A DNA stretch of 64,000 nt from Azospirillum brasilense. Its GTDB lineage: Bacteria; Pseudomonadota; Alphaproteobacteria; Azospirillales; Azospirillaceae. Within the stretch, counting starts at the first letter, position 1, and each line of letters opens with the position of its first letter. The position numbers were made by a program, and so were the translations under genes. The stretch is taken from assembly GCF_003349955.1 (NCBI RefSeq), contig NZ_QLKQ01000024.1:1-64000 (forward strand). Direction: 5' to 3'. The notes under the pieces are model-generated. The model saw only the letters and a program-made list of their open reading frames with translations, ran no database searches and was not told where the DNA came from. Of this stretch, positions 1 through 9,528 are shown one piece after another.

Positions 1-18
1 GTAGGTCGCCGCCAGGTC
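1..18 (+). rRNA. rrf: 5S rRNA, 3' end only
   Basis: The first bases match the 3' end of alphaproteobacterial 5S rRNA: the conserved GTAGGTCG stretch followed by the helix-I strand GCCGCCAGGTC. The gene starts before the window. A tRNA-fMet follows about 100 bases later, as is usual at the end of alphaproteobacterial rrn operons, so a 16S-23S-5S operon probably lies just upstream. The exact 3' end is uncertain by two or three bases. Confidence 0.7.
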
Positions 19-114
19 ACCACGGCACACGCCAAACCATCCAAGGACGTGGACGCAGCAAGGCTTCGCAAACACTTGACAATCGTCGCACACGGTCCTG
101 TCCCAAGGAACACC

Positions 115-192
<78 letters not shown>

Positions 193-200
193 AAAGCGTT

Positions 201-230
201 GAAAGCCCGTCTCGCAAGAGGCGGGCTTTC
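201..230 (+). terminator. Rho-independent-type hairpin after tRNA-fMet
   Basis: A 13-base arm (GAAAGCCCGTCTC) pairs with GAGGCGGGCTTTC across a GCAA loop, with one imperfect position. A T-rich but interrupted tail follows. It sits ten bases after the tRNA and probably ends the rrn transcript. Confidence 0.7.
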
Positions 231-609
231 GGCATTTCAAACCAGCCGCGTCCGAGTTGGACTTGGTGTGTGGTAGGCCTGCATCAGGCCCCATCGAACG
301 TTTTTCTGTTTTTTATCGCGTCGGCGCGGGTCGCTTCGCTCAGCGCGTCCCGGTGGCCTTGCTGTGGGTGGATGGCGGGGGCATCGGACATCCACCTCCC
401 GTACCGGCCGTGACCAACGCGGTGGTGGCGTGATTGGACGACCCCGTCATCGATGCCCAGCCAAGCCCACATTTTCGGCGTGAGTATCTACTAATATAAC
501 AGTTGTTTTTTGTGGCATACCAGAAATACTTTTGTGTGAAATGATATTGACCTCCCGGCGGTCGCTGGGCTTAATCGGCCGCCTTACACAGTTCGCGCCG
601 GAGAGCAGC
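231..609. other. Intergenic stretch before the peptide transporter
   Basis: About 380 bases with no convincing gene. Short open frames here have no ribosome-binding site or recognisable product. The section 481-545 is clearly more AT-rich than its surroundings, and the promoter for the transporter operon lies at its right edge. Confidence 0.5.
547..575 (+). promoter_or_regulatory. Candidate sigma-70 promoter of the peptide transporter operon
   Basis: TTGACC (547-552) and CTTAAT (570-575) are separated by 17 bases and match the -35 and -10 consensus at five and four of six positions. The implied start of transcription, near 582, leaves a leader of about 30 bases. Found by eye; no experiment supports it. 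Confidence 0.5.
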
Positions 610-2265
610 ATGATGGGACGGGATTGGCGGGTCGCAGGCGGTGTCCGCCGGAGGTTGGTGGTGGCTGCGGCGGCGATGATGACCGCCGCCGTGGTGGTCG
701 GCGTGATTCCCGGCCCGCTGGGCAGCGCCGCGGCGCAGGAGGCGCGCCAGGGCGGCACCCTCAGCATCATCCTGCAGCCGGAGCCGGTGACGCTCACGCC
801 CTCGACCAACATGGCGCAGCCGACCCAGGTGGTCGCCGGCAACATCTTCGACGGTCTGGTCACCTACGATTTCGAGCTGAAGCCGAAGCCCGCGCTGGCC
901 GAACGCTGGGAGGTGGCGCCCGACGGCCTGACCATCACGTTCCACCTGCGCAGCGGTGTGAAATGGCATGACGGCCAGCCCTTCTCGGCCGCCGATGTGA
1001 AATGGTCGCTGGAGAATGTCTGGAAGACCATCCACCCGCGCAACAAGTCGCTGTTCGAGAACGTCACCCAGGTCGACACCCCGGACGACGCCACCGTCAT
1101 CCTGCGCCTGTCCAAGCCGTCGCTGCCGATCCTGTCGGTGCTGAACGGCGTCGGCGCCCCGATCCTGCCCAAGCACCTCTACGAGGGCACCGACGTCCTC
1201 AACAACCCGTACAACAACAAGCCGATCGGCACCGGCCCCTTCGTCTTCAAGGAGTGGAAGCGCGGCGAGTTCGTCGAGCTGACCCGCAACCCGGATTATT
1301 GGGAGGCCGGCAAGCCGCACCTCGACCGGCTGCTGTTCCGCATGATCCCCGACGCCGCCGCCCGCGCCGCCGCCATCGAGAAGGGGGAGATCCAGTACGC
1401 CCCCTACAACCCGGTGCCCTTCCGCGACGCCGAGCGGCTGGCCAAGCTGCCGCGCCTGAAGGTCGACACCCGCGGCTACGAGTGGCTGTCGCCGCTGCTC
1501 TACCTCGATTTCAACATCGAGAACCAGCATCTCAAGGACGTGCGGGTGCGCCGGGCCATCGCCCACGCCATCGACCGCGCCGCCCTGGCGAAGATCGTGT
1601 GGTTCGGCTACGCCAAGCCGGCGATCAGCCCGGTGCCGTCGTCGCTCGTCACCTTCCACAACGCCAAGCTGCCGCAGTACCCCTTCGACGTGAAGAAGGC
1701 CGAGGCGCTGCTGGACGAGGCCGGACTCAAGCGCGACGCCAACGGCGTGCGCTTCACGCTGACCCATGACTTCCTGCCCTACGGCGACGATTACCGCCGC
1801 ACCGGCGAGTTCCTCAAGCAGGCGCTGAAGCGCGTCGGCATCGAGGTGACCATCCGCTCGCAGGACAGCGCCGCCTTCATCAAGCGGGTCTATGTCGACC
1901 GCGATTTCGACTTCGCCATCTCCTACAACAACGCCTTCCCCGATCCGCAGATCGGCGTGGTGCGCGCCTTCTGGTCGGGCTGGCTCGGCACCGGCACGCC
2001 CTGGACCAACGGTTCGGGCTACCGCAACGCCAAGGCCGACGCCCTGATCCAGGAAGCCGGCGTCGAGGGCGATCCGGCCAAGCGCGTCGCCCAGTTCAAC
2101 GAGTTCCAGGACATCGTCCTGGGCGACGTGCCGTCGTTGCCGCTGCTGGAGCTGAACTTCTTCTCGGTCTATTCGGCCGACCTCGAGGGCATCGTCGAGC
2201 AGGGCGATCAGGTCTATTCCTCGCTGAAGAACGCCCGCTTCGTGAACGCCCCGAAGGGGAACTGA
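610..2265 (+). CDS. Peptide-type ABC transporter substrate-binding protein (SBP family 5)
   Basis: Periplasmic binding protein of about 550 residues, the usual length for the DppA/OppA family. It starts with a Sec-type signal: a basic stretch (RRR), a long Ala/Val hydrophobic core and a cleavage region near AAAQ. The mature part has the family hallmarks LAERWEV, FHLRSGVKWHDGQPF and the GTGPF segment. GGAGAG at 600-605 serves either ATG 610 or ATG 613; 610 is given. The two permeases and two ATPases that complete the transporter follow directly. The family binds di- and oligopeptides but also nickel, glutathione and opines, so the ligand is not determined. Confidence 0.9.
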   Translation: MMGRDWRVAGGVRRRLVVAAAAMMTAAVVVGVIPGPLGSAAAQEARQGGTLSIILQPEPVTLTPSTNMAQPTQVVAGNIFDGLVTYDFELKPKPALAERWEVAPDGLTITFHLRSGVKWHDGQPFSAADVKWSLENVWKTIHPRNKSLFENVTQVDTPDDATVILRLSKPSLPILSVLNGVGAPILPKHLYEGTDVLNNPYNNKPIGTGPFVFKEWKRGEFVELTRNPDYWEAGKPHLDRLLFRMIPDAAARAAAIEKGEIQYAPYNPVPFRDAERLAKLPRLKVDTRGYEWLSPLLYLDFNIENQHLKDVRVRRAIAHAIDRAALAKIVWFGYAKPAISPVPSSLVTFHNAKLPQYPFDVKKAEALLDEAGLKRDANGVRFTLTHDFLPYGDDYRRTGEFLKQALKRVGIEVTIRSQDSAAFIKRVYVDRDFDFAISYNNAFPDPQIGVVRAFWSGWLGTGTPWTNGSGYRNAKADALIQEAGVEGDPAKRVAQFNEFQDIVLGDVPSLPLLELNFFSVYSADLEGIVEQGDQVYSSLKNARFVNAPKGN

Positions 2266-2271
2266 CGCGCC

Positions 2272-3240
2272 GTGCTGACCTATCTCAGGCGCAGCGCCGC
2301 CCAGGTGGTCTTCGTCCTCCTGGGCATCGCGTTGATCAACTTCTTCCTGCTGCATCTGGCGCCCGGCGACGCGGCCCAGGTGCTGGCGGGGGAGTCCGGA
2401 GCGGCGACGCCGGAGTATATGGAGGCGCTGCGGCGGCAGTTCGGGCTGGACCAGCCGCTTCACGTCCAGTTCCTGCGCTATCTCGGCAATCTGGTGACCT
2501 TCGACCTCGGCTATTCCTTCCGCCAGTCGCTGCCGGTGTCGGAGCTGATCCTTCAGCGCCTGCCGGCGACGCTGCTGCTGATGGGGACCGCCATCGGCTT
2601 CGCGCTGGTCGCCGGCTGCTCGCTGGGCTTCCTCGCCGCGCGGCGGGCGGGGAAGCTGACCGACACGGTGATCTCCATCGTGGCGCTGCTGTTCTACGCC
2701 ACCCCGGTCTTCTGGGTCGGCATCATGCTGATCGTCGTCTTCTCCGTCATCCTGGACTGGCTGCCGGTCGGCGGGATGACCAGCGTCGAGGCCAATCTGA
2801 GCGGCCTCGCCCTGGTCGGTGACGTGGCGCTGCATCTGGTGCTGCCGGCGGTGACGCTGGGACTGTTCTACCTTGCCATCTACGCCCGGCTGATGCGGGC
2901 GGCGATGCTGGAGGTCTATGGCCAGGACTTCGTCCGCACCGCGCGGGCCAAGGGGGTGCGGCCCCGCCGCATCGCCTGGCGCCACGTGCTGCGCAACGCC
3001 CTGCTGCCGATCGTCACCACGCTCGGCGTGCAGCTCGGCTCCATCCTCGGCGGGGCGGTTCTGGTCGAGACGGTGTTCTCCTGGCCGGGGCTGGGCCGTC
3101 TGGCCTTCGCGGCGCTCTTCCAGCGCGACCTCAACCTGCTGCTCGGCATCCTCTTCTGCTCGTCGGTGGTCGTGGTCCTCGTCAACATCGCGGTCGATCT
3201 CGTCTACACGCTGCTCGACCCCCGCATTGAACTCAACTGA
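2272..3240 (+). CDS. ABC transporter permease, DppB type
   Basis: Inner-membrane permease of 322 residues with about six hydrophobic segments. It has the characteristic DppB/OppB N-terminus (a first membrane span followed by LAPGD) and the EAA loop (EVYGQDFVRTARAKG) that contacts the ATPases. It begins with GTG six bases after the binding-protein stop. It forms the translocation channel with the next gene's product. Confidence 0.92.
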   Translation: MLTYLRRSAAQVVFVLLGIALINFFLLHLAPGDAAQVLAGESGAATPEYMEALRRQFGLDQPLHVQFLRYLGNLVTFDLGYSFRQSLPVSELILQRLPATLLLMGTAIGFALVAGCSLGFLAARRAGKLTDTVISIVALLFYATPVFWVGIMLIVVFSVILDWLPVGGMTSVEANLSGLALVGDVALHLVLPAVTLGLFYLAIYARLMRAAMLEVYGQDFVRTARAKGVRPRRIAWRHVLRNALLPIVTTLGVQLGSILGGAVLVETVFSWPGLGRLAFAALFQRDLNLLLGILFCSSVVVVLVNIAVDLVYTLLDPRIELN

Positions 3241-3243
3241 CCG

Positions 3244-4125
3244 ATGGCGCTTCCCGAGACCGTTTCCCTCCCGCCGGCGCGGGCGGACTTCCGCGACACC
3301 ACCGTCGGACGGCTGCTGCGCCGCCCGTCGGCGCTGCTGGGGCTGATCCTGCTGGCCGGCATCCTGGCCATGGCGGCCTTCGCCGACATCGCCTTCACCG
3401 GCGACCCGCTGGACATGGCGGGGATGCCGCTGCTGCGTCCCGGCGAGGACGCCGCGTTCCCGCTCGGCACCGACATGATGGGGCGCGATCTGGCGTCGGG
3501 CATCTTCCACGGCGCCCGCGTCTCGCTGCTGATCGGCGGGGTGGCGGCCCTGGTGTCGCTGGTGATCGGCATCGGCATCGGCGCGCTGTCCGGCTATTAC
3601 GGCGGGCGGATCGACCGGGCGCTGATGCGGGTGACCGAGCTGTTCCAGACCATCCCGCCCTTCCTGTTCACGCTGGCCCTGGTCGCCATCCTGCAGCCGT
3701 CCATCGCCACCATCACCGCGGCCATCGGCATCACCTCCTGGTCGGGGCTGGCGCGGCTGGTGCGGGCGGAGGTGCTGCGCCTGCGCAACAGCGAGCTGGC
3801 CCAGGCCTCGATCATCCTCGGCGCGTCCGACGCCCGGATCATCTTCCGGCACATCCTGCCGAACGCGCTGGCGCCGGTGATCGTGTCGGCCTCGATCCTG
3901 GTGGCGACCGCCATCCTCACCGAGTCCTCGCTGTCCTTCCTCGGGCTCGGCGATCCCAACGTCGTCAGCTGGGGCGGCATGGTCGGGGCGGGGCGCGAGA
4001 CGATCCGCACCGATCCGCACGTCGCCGCCATCCCCGGCGTCGCCATCGTCATCGCCGTGCTGGCGCTGAACCTGCTGGGCGACGGGCTGAACGACGTGCT
4101 GAACACAAAGGGCGAGCGGCGATGA
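3244..4125 (+). CDS. ABC transporter permease, DppC type
   Basis: 293-residue inner-membrane permease. The long N-terminal section before the permease domain contains the typical [10 protein letters not shown] motif ([12 protein letters not shown]), which is diagnostic for DppC/OppC. The EAA-like loop reads [12 protein letters not shown]. It lies three bases after dppB-type and its TGA overlaps the ATG of the first ATPase gene, so the operon is translationally coupled. Confidence 0.92.
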   Translation: MALPETVSLPPARADFRDTTVGRLLRRPSALLGLILLAGILAMAAFADIAFTGDPLDMAGMPLLRPGEDAAFPLGTDMMGRDLASGIFHGARVSLLIGGVAALVSLVIGIGIGALSGYYGGRIDRALMRVTELFQTIPPFLFTLALVAILQPSIATITAAIGITSWSGLARLVRAEVLRLRNSELAQASIILGASDARIIFRHILPNALAPVIVSASILVATAILTESSLSFLGLGDPNVVSWGGMVGAGRETIRTDPHVAAIPGVAIVIAVLALNLLGDGLNDVLNTKGERR

Positions 4126-5129
4126 GCGATCCTGTGTCGAGCGAGCCGGTTCTGGCCGTCGACGGGCTGTCGATCGGCTTCCAGACCCGCCGCGGCCTGT
4201 TGCCGGCGGTGCGCGAGCTGTCCTTCTCGGTCCGGAGCGGCGAGATGCTCGCCATCGTCGGCGAGAGCGGCTGCGGCAAGTCGCTGACCGCGCTGGCGCT
4301 GCTCGGCCTCGTGCCGCCGCCCGGCCGGGTGACCGGCGGAACGGTGCGGCTGGAGGGCCGCGACCTGCTGGCGCTCGACGAGGCGGCGCTGCGGCGCGTG
4401 CGCGGCGCCCGCATGTCGATGATCTTCCAGGAGCCGATGACCGCGCTCAACCCGGTGCTGACCGTGGGCGAGCAGATCATGGAGGCGATCCTCGAACACG
4501 AGGCGGTCAGCCGCAAGGCGGCGCGCGAGCGGACTCTGGCGCTGCTGGAGCGGGTGCGCATTCCCGATCCGGAGCGCCGCTTCGCCGAGTATCCGCACCG
4601 CCTGTCGGGCGGCATGCGCCAGCGGGTGATGATCGCCATGGCGCTGGCCGGCGCTCCGGCCGTGCTGGTCGCCGACGAGCCGACCACCGCGCTCGACGTC
4701 ACCATCCAGGCGCAGATCCTCGGCCTGATCGACGAGCTGCGGCGGGAGCAGGGCACCGCCGTGGTCTTCATCACCCATGACCTCGGCGTGGTGTCGCGCT
4801 ACGTCGACCGCGTGCTGGTGATGTACGCCGGCCGCAAGGTGGAGGAGCGCGACACCCGCGACCTCTTCGCCGGTCCCCTCCACCCCTACACCCGCGGCCT
4901 GATCGCGGCGCAGCCGCGCGCGGGGGCCGGTGCGGCCGGCGCCGAGCGGGAGCGTCTGGCCGAGATTCCCGGCACCGTGCCGGCCCTGGCGGCGATGCCG
5001 CCCGGCTGCGCCTTCGCCCCGCGCTGTCCGCTGGCCGACGCGCGTTGCGTCCAGGCCGTTCCGCCGCCGCGCCGGGCCGGAAGCGGCCTCGTCGCCTGCC
5101 ATCACGCGGGAGAGACCCATGCCCTCTGA
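4122..5129 (+). CDS. Peptide-type ABC transporter ATPase, DppD type
   Basis: 335-residue cytoplasmic ATPase. Walker A is GESGCGKS, the signature is LSGGMRQR, Walker B ends [10 protein letters not shown] and the H-loop is FITHDLG. The C-terminus carries the oligopeptide-transporter extension with [14 protein letters not shown], whose cysteines can hold an iron-sulfur cluster in some family members. It starts inside the preceding gene's stop (ATGA). Confidence 0.92.
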   Translation: MSDPVSSEPVLAVDGLSIGFQTRRGLLPAVRELSFSVRSGEMLAIVGESGCGKSLTALALLGLVPPPGRVTGGTVRLEGRDLLALDEAALRRVRGARMSMIFQEPMTALNPVLTVGEQIMEAILEHEAVSRKAARERTLALLERVRIPDPERRFAEYPHRLSGGMRQRVMIAMALAGAPAVLVADEPTTALDVTIQAQILGLIDELRREQGTAVVFITHDLGVVSRYVDRVLVMYAGRKVEERDTRDLFAGPLHPYTRGLIAAQPRAGAGAAGAERERLAEIPGTVPALAAMPPGCAFAPRCPLADARCVQAVPPPRRAGSGLVACHHAGETHAL

Positions 5130-6114
5130 CGTCATGCTCGCCGCCGAGGCCAACGCCACCCCCGCGCCGGCCGTTCCGGTGCTTCAGGTGAGCGGGTTGT
5201 CCGTCGAGTACCGGACGGCGCGCGGCGTGGTCCACGCGCTGGACGACGTGTCCTTCGAGCTGGCGCCCGGCGAGACTCTGGGCATCGTCGGCGAGTCCGG
5301 CTGCGGGAAATCGACGCTGGCGCGGGCGGTGGTCCGGCTGCTCGACCCCAGCGCCGGCACCATCCGGCTGGGGGGAACGGACATCACCCACGCCTCGCGG
5401 CGGCGCATGCGCGCGGCGCGGCGCGACCTCCAGATGGTGTTGCAGGACCCGGCGGCCTCGCTCGACCCGCGCTGGACGGTCGGCGATCTGCTGGCCGAGC
5501 CGCTGGAGATCCACGGCATCGGCACCCGCGCCGAACGGCGGGCGCGCGTCGCCGACCTGCTGGGAAAGGTCGGGCTGCCGCCCGAGGCGGCGCAGCGGCG
5601 ACCGCACGAATTCTCCGGCGGCCAGCGCCAGCGCATCGGCATCGCCCGCGCGCTGGCGCTGGAACCGAAGGTCGTGGTTCTGGACGAACCCGTCTCGGCG
5701 CTCGACGTCTCGGTCCAGGCGCAGATCCTCAACCTGCTGACCGACCTGCAGCGCACGCTGGGCGTCAGCTTCCTGTTCATCGGCCATGACCTGTCGGTGG
5801 TGGAGCATGTCTCCGACCGGGTGGCGGTGATGTATCTTGGAAGGATCGTCGAGCTGGGCGGCCGTGACAGCCTGTGGCGCCGGCCCGCCCACCCCTACAC
5901 CCGCGCCCTGCTCGACGCGGCCCCACGGATCGACGGTCCCTCCGCCCCCGCCGGACCGGGCTTGGCCGGCGACACGCCCAGCCCCTACGACCTGCCGTCG
6001 GGCTGCCGCTTCCACACCCGTTGTCCGATCGCCGCCGACCGTTGCCGGAACGAGGCGCCGGCCCTGCGGGCGCTGTCGCCGGGCCACCTCGTCGCCTGCC
6101 ATTTCGCGGAGTGA
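5119..6114 (+). CDS. Peptide-type ABC transporter ATPase, DppF type
   Basis: 331-residue partner ATPase. Walker A is GESGCGKS, the signature FSGGQRQR, Walker B VVLDEPVSALD, and the C-terminal extension contains CRFHTRCPIAADRC. The start at 5119 is chosen because GGGAGAG (5108-5114) precedes it and because the ABC domain begins shortly after; it overlaps the end of the previous gene by 11 bases. An upstream in-frame extension would lie wholly within the DppD-type gene and is not credible. Confidence 0.9.
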   Translation: MPSDVMLAAEANATPAPAVPVLQVSGLSVEYRTARGVVHALDDVSFELAPGETLGIVGESGCGKSTLARAVVRLLDPSAGTIRLGGTDITHASRRRMRAARRDLQMVLQDPAASLDPRWTVGDLLAEPLEIHGIGTRAERRARVADLLGKVGLPPEAAQRRPHEFSGGQRQRIGIARALALEPKVVVLDEPVSALDVSVQAQILNLLTDLQRTLGVSFLFIGHDLSVVEHVSDRVAVMYLGRIVELGGRDSLWRRPAHPYTRALLDAAPRIDGPSAPAGPGLAGDTPSPYDLPSGCRFHTRCPIAADRCRNEAPALRALSPGHLVACHFAE

Positions 6115-6235
6115 GGGGCGGAGGCGCCCACCCCGCAACCAGCGACCGGGAGCTGAGCATGGGGTCCCGCCCGGCCACCGATCCAGGAAAAATCGGACGG
6201 CCCGTTCGGTGGGCATGGCCGGAATCGTGGTGTCT

Positions 6236-6268
6236 TTGACATTCCAGCCAAGCGCGCCACGGCATACT
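6236..6268 (+). promoter_or_regulatory. Weak promoter-like pair before the GlxA-type regulator
   Basis: A perfect TTGACA (6236-6241) is followed by CATACT (6263-6268), but the spacing of 21 bases is too long for a standard sigma-70 promoter. It lies in the 234-base gap between the transporter operon and the regulator. Low confidence. Confidence 0.25.
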
Positions 6269-6348
6269 CTGACTCCAGCGCACAAGCGTCCGGTGGATCG
6301 AAGCCCCGGGGGCTGCCGCTTCGGAACGGGGCAGGGGCGGAGAGGGAC

Positions 6349-7302
6349 ATGCTCACCATCGGTTTCGTGGTGTTCGACGATTTCCAGGTGATGGGCATGG
6401 CCGCGCTGTCGGCCTTCGAGATGGCCAACCTCGTGCTCGACCGCCCGGCCTACCGGGTCCATGTGCTGTCGGAACGGGGAGGGCCGGTGCGCAACTCGCT
6501 GGGCTTCGCCATCGAGACCGAACCGTTCGGCGTCGGCGTCTTCGACACGACCGTCACCATCGGATCGCTGCGGGTCAAGCCGTCCACGCCCGGTCTGCTC
6601 ACCTATCTGCGGGACGCCGCCACGGCCTCGCGACGGGTCGCCGGCATCTGCACCGGCGCTTATGTGCTGGCCGAGGCCGGTCTGCTCGACGGGCGCCGCG
6701 CCACCACCCACTGGAGCCATGCCCGGACCCTGCAGCGCCTCTATCCCAAGGTGAAGGTGGAGGAGGACCGCATCTTCAGCGTCGACGGCCCTGTCTGGAC
6801 CTCCGCCGGGATGACCGCCGGCATCGATCTCGCCATGGCGCTGGTCGAGGACGACTTCGGCGCCGAGGTCGCCAAGCAGGTGGCGCGCAAGCTGGTGGTC
6901 TACCTGCGCCGCCCCGGCGGGCAATCGCAGTTCTCGGCCCTGCTGGATCTGGAACCGCGCTCCGACCGGGTCCGGCGGGCGCTGGTCTACGCCAAGGAGA
7001 ATCTGAAGAACGACCTGTCGGTGGAGGAGCTGGCGGAGGCGGCGACGCTCAGCCCGCGCCAGTTCAGCCGCCTGTTCCGCCAGGAGACCGGCCAGACCCC
7101 GGCCAAGGCCGTCGAGCATCTGCGGCTGGAGGCGGCGCGGGTGATGATGGAGGAAGGGCGCCATTCCATGGACATCATCGCCCGCGAAACCGGCTTCGCC
7201 GACCGCGAGCGGATGCGCCGCGCCTTCCTGCGCGCCTACGGACAACCGCCGCAGGTGGTCCGCCGCACCGTCGAAAGCGGCCGTCTGTCGGCGCTGGAGT
7301 GA
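6349..7302 (+). CDS. GlxA-family transcriptional regulator (DJ-1/PfpI domain plus AraC HTH)
   Basis: 317 residues. The N-terminal two thirds is a DJ-1/PfpI-like domain with the nucleophile-elbow segment GICTGAYVLAEAG. The C-terminus is a double helix-turn-helix of the AraC type (LSVEELAEAATLSPRQFSRL, then the second helix pair ending in FADRERMRRAF). Such regulators are usually activators of catabolic genes. Start ATG 6349 follows a purine-rich GGCGGAGAGGG. It stands alone between the peptide transporter and the dehydrogenase; its target is not evident, though the dehydrogenase immediately downstream is the obvious first candidate. Confidence 0.88.
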   Translation: MLTIGFVVFDDFQVMGMAALSAFEMANLVLDRPAYRVHVLSERGGPVRNSLGFAIETEPFGVGVFDTTVTIGSLRVKPSTPGLLTYLRDAATASRRVAGICTGAYVLAEAGLLDGRRATTHWSHARTLQRLYPKVKVEEDRIFSVDGPVWTSAGMTAGIDLAMALVEDDFGAEVAKQVARKLVVYLRRPGGQSQFSALLDLEPRSDRVRRALVYAKENLKNDLSVEELAEAATLSPRQFSRLFRQETGQTPAKAVEHLRLEAARVMMEEGRHSMDIIARETGFADRERMRRAFLRAYGQPPQVVRRTVESGRLSALE

Positions 7303-7304
7303 GT

Positions 7305-7321
7305 GCCCGGCGGCACCGGGC
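7305..7321 (+). terminator. Short hairpin after the GlxA-type regulator
   Basis: GCCCGG pairs with CCGGGC across a five-base loop immediately after the stop. There is no run of T, so it is only a weak candidate terminator. Confidence 0.3.
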
Positions 7322-7466
7322 TTAGGCTGATACCAACACGATATGGCTCCCGCCGTGCATCGGCGGCGGTGGCTCCTTCCATCATCCGAAACAGCGTTTT
7401 CCTGGGAATGCTTCGGCTTCCCGCGACGCACGCGCTCGACCTTTTTCCAACCAGGGACATGACACC

Positions 7467-8225
7467 ATGCAGCTCACCGGCAACACCATCTTCATCACCG
7501 GCGCAACCTCCGGCATCGGCCGCGGGCTGGCCGAGGCGTTCCACAAGCTCGGCAACCGGGTCATCATCGCCGGCCGGCGCAAGGCCCTGCTCGACGAGGT
7601 GACCGCCGCCAATCCCGGCATGACGGCCATCGAGCTGGACATTGCCGACCCGGCCAGCATCCAGGCCGCGGCCGCGCGGCTGATCGCCGAGAACCCGACG
7701 CTGAACGTGCTGATCAACAACGCCGGGATCATGCCGTTCGACGACGCCTCCGCCCCGATGGACGACGCGCAGGCGCAGGCGATCCTCACCACCAACCTGC
7801 TCGGCCCGATCCGCATGACCTCGGCGCTGATCGAGCATCTGAAGGCGCAGCCGCGCGCGGTGATCGTCAACAACACCTCCGTGCTCGCCTACACGCCGCT
7901 GGCCACCACGGCGGTCTATTCGGCGAGCAAGGCGGCGCTGCACAGCTACACGCTGTCCCAGCGCTTCATGCTGCGCGACACCAGCGTCGCCGTGCAGGAG
8001 ATCGCGCCGCCCTGGGTCAACACCGACCTGATCAAGAAGGGCGACGATCCGCGCGCCATGCCGCTGGACGCCTTCATCGAACAGACGATGGCCGCGCTGG
8101 CCAGCGACGCGGAGGAGGCCATCGTCGAAAGCGCCCGCCCGATGCGCGACAACGCCGGCCCCAACGAGCACGCGTTGGTGATGGGCTTCAACAGCTACAT
8201 CGCCGAGAACCCGATCCCGGTCTGA
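7467..8225 (+). CDS. Short-chain dehydrogenase/reductase, DltE-like
   Basis: 252-residue Rossmann-fold oxidoreductase of the classical SDR family. Visible motifs are the cofactor-binding TGATSGIG (11-18), NNAG (84-87), the catalytic serine in NNTS (138) and YSASK with Tyr151 and Lys155. The arginine pair after the second strand (AGRR) favours NADP(H). The overall sequence resembles the DltE/YciK-like group, whose substrates are mostly unknown. A preceding AraC-type regulator and a following hairpin make it look monocistronic. Confidence 0.88.
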   Translation: MQLTGNTIFITGATSGIGRGLAEAFHKLGNRVIIAGRRKALLDEVTAANPGMTAIELDIADPASIQAAAARLIAENPTLNVLINNAGIMPFDDASAPMDDAQAQAILTTNLLGPIRMTSALIEHLKAQPRAVIVNNTSVLAYTPLATTAVYSASKAALHSYTLSQRFMLRDTSVAVQEIAPPWVNTDLIKKGDDPRAMPLDAFIEQTMAALASDAEEAIVESARPMRDNAGPNEHALVMGFNSYIAENPIPV

Positions 8226-8250
8226 TCGGGCGCACCGTCACGGGAACGGG

Positions 8251-8272
8251 CCGCCGGGTTCCCGCCCGGCGG
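8251..8272 (+). terminator. GC-rich hairpin after the dehydrogenase
   Basis: CCGCCGGG (8251-8258) pairs perfectly with CCCGGCGG (8265-8272) across a six-base loop, 26 bases after the stop codon. A pyrimidine-rich, not purely T, tail follows. It separates the dehydrogenase from the amidase operon. Confidence 0.45.
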
Positions 8273-8309
8273 TCCTCTCCTGCGCCGCCGACGGAGGCCG
8301 CGGCCGGCC

Positions 8310-8327
8310 ATACGGGGAATCGCGTAT
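8310..8327 (+). promoter_or_regulatory. Palindromic operator candidate upstream of amiE
   Basis: A perfect inverted repeat ATACG-N8-CGTAT. The identical arms and spacing occur upstream of the transporter operon at 16650-16667. Its final T is the first base of a possible -35 hexamer (TTCCCG, 8327-8332), followed after 17 bases by GATGAT (8350-8355). This places a dimeric activator directly against the -35. The nearby LuxR-type response regulator (12010-13023) is the natural candidate to bind here; that is inference. Confidence 0.6.
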
Positions 8328-8457
8328 TCCCGCCGGACGGCCACTCCCCGATGATCGGTCGGGACGAAGAAGCGTGCGAAAACAATGCGGAAGCCGGATT
8401 CTCAGCCCGCTTCCCGCGCGCGCCGCCCCGTGCCCCCGTCACGCAAGGGAGATCGAG

Positions 8458-9495
8458 ATGATCCACGGCGATATCACCAGCAGCAACGACACCGTCGGCG
8501 TCGCCGTCGTCAATTACAAGATGCCGCGCCTTCACACCAAGGCGGAGGTGCTGGAGAACGCGCAGAAGATCGCCGACATGCTGATCGGCATGAAGACGGG
8601 CCTGCCGGGCCTCGACCTCGTGATCTTCCCCGAATATTCGACCCACGGAATCATGTATGATTCCAAGGAGATGTACGAGACCGCCGCGACCATCCCCGGC
8701 GACGAGACCGAGATTTTCGCCGCGGCCTGCCGCAAGGCGAAGGTGTGGGGCGTCTTCTCCCTGACCGGCGAGCGGCACGAGGAGCATCCCCACAAGGCGC
8801 CCTACAACACCCTGATCCTGATGAACGATCAGGGCGAGATCGTGCAGAAATACCGCAAGATCATGCCCTGGGTGCCGATCGAGGGCTGGTATCCCGGCAC
8901 CTGCACCTACGTGTCGGAGGGGCCGAAGGGCCTGAAAATCAGCCTGATCATCTGCGACGACGGCAATTATCCGGAAATCTGGCGCGACTGCGCCATGAAG
9001 GGGGCGGAGCTGATCGTCCGCTGCCAGGGCTACATGTACCCGGCCAAGGACCAGCAGGTGCTGATGGCCAAGGCGATGGCCTGGGCCAACAACACCTATG
9101 TCGCGGTGGCCAACGCCGCCGGCTTCGACGGCGTCTATTCCTACTTCGGCCATTCCGCCATCGTCGGCTTCGACGGCCGCACGCTGGGCGAATGCGGCGA
9201 GGAGGAGTACGGCATCCAGTACGCCCAGCTCTCCAAGTCGCTGATCCGCGACTTCCGCAAGCACGGCCAGTCGGAAAACCACCTCTTCAAGCTGGTCCAC
9301 CGCGGCTACACCGGCATGATCAACAGCCACGACGGGGTGAAAGGGGAGGCGGCCTGTCCCTACGACTTCTATCGCCAGTGGGTGAGCGATCCCGAGGGCA
9401 CGCGGGCCATGGTGGAATCCTTCACCCGCAAGACGGTCGGCACCCCCGAATGCCCGATCGACGGCATCCCGTCGGACGAACCGGCGCACCGCTGA
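8458..9495 (+). CDS. amiE: Aliphatic amidase
   Basis: Hydrolyses short aliphatic amides (acetamide, propionamide, acrylamide class) to the acid and ammonia, in the cytoplasm. The 345-residue protein resembles Pseudomonas aeruginosa AmiE along its whole length. The nitrilase-superfamily catalytic residues sit at the same numbers: Glu59 (FPEYS), Lys134 (KYRKI), Glu142 and Cys166 (ICDDGNYPE). The start at 8458 is preceded by AAGGGAGA and gives the family N-terminus ([19 protein letters not shown]); a longer in-frame reading adds 28 unlikely residues. It heads an apparent operon with a MoxR ATPase and a VWA protein, and has the shared palindrome in its promoter region. Confidence 0.95.
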   Translation: MIHGDITSSNDTVGVAVVNYKMPRLHTKAEVLENAQKIADMLIGMKTGLPGLDLVIFPEYSTHGIMYDSKEMYETAATIPGDETEIFAAACRKAKVWGVFSLTGERHEEHPHKAPYNTLILMNDQGEIVQKYRKIMPWVPIEGWYPGTCTYVSEGPKGLKISLIICDDGNYPEIWRDCAMKGAELIVRCQGYMYPAKDQQVLMAKAMAWANNTYVAVANAAGFDGVYSYFGHSAIVGFDGRTLGECGEEEYGIQYAQLSKSLIRDFRKHGQSENHLFKLVHRGYTGMINSHDGVKGEAACPYDFYRQWVSDPEGTRAMVESFTRKTVGTPECPIDGIPSDEPAHR

Positions 9496-9528
9496 CCCCC
9501 GGCACGCGCATCGCGAAAGGCGGACGGC

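Noticed and set aside
571..4020. Very long open frame of about 1150 codons on the minus strand opposite the peptide transporter
   Set aside because: It is the antisense shadow of GC-rich genes: composition is dominated by Arg, Gly, Asp, His and Gln, there is no ribosome site, and the plus-strand genes are certain. The same applies to long antisense frames near 3600-7430, 8190-10200, 12650-16420, 18980-21140 and 35670-37830.
8374..8457. A 28-residue N-terminal extension of the amidase
   Set aside because: It is Arg/Pro-rich, lacks a ribosome site, and the start at 8458 reproduces the conserved AmiE N-terminus and catalytic numbering.
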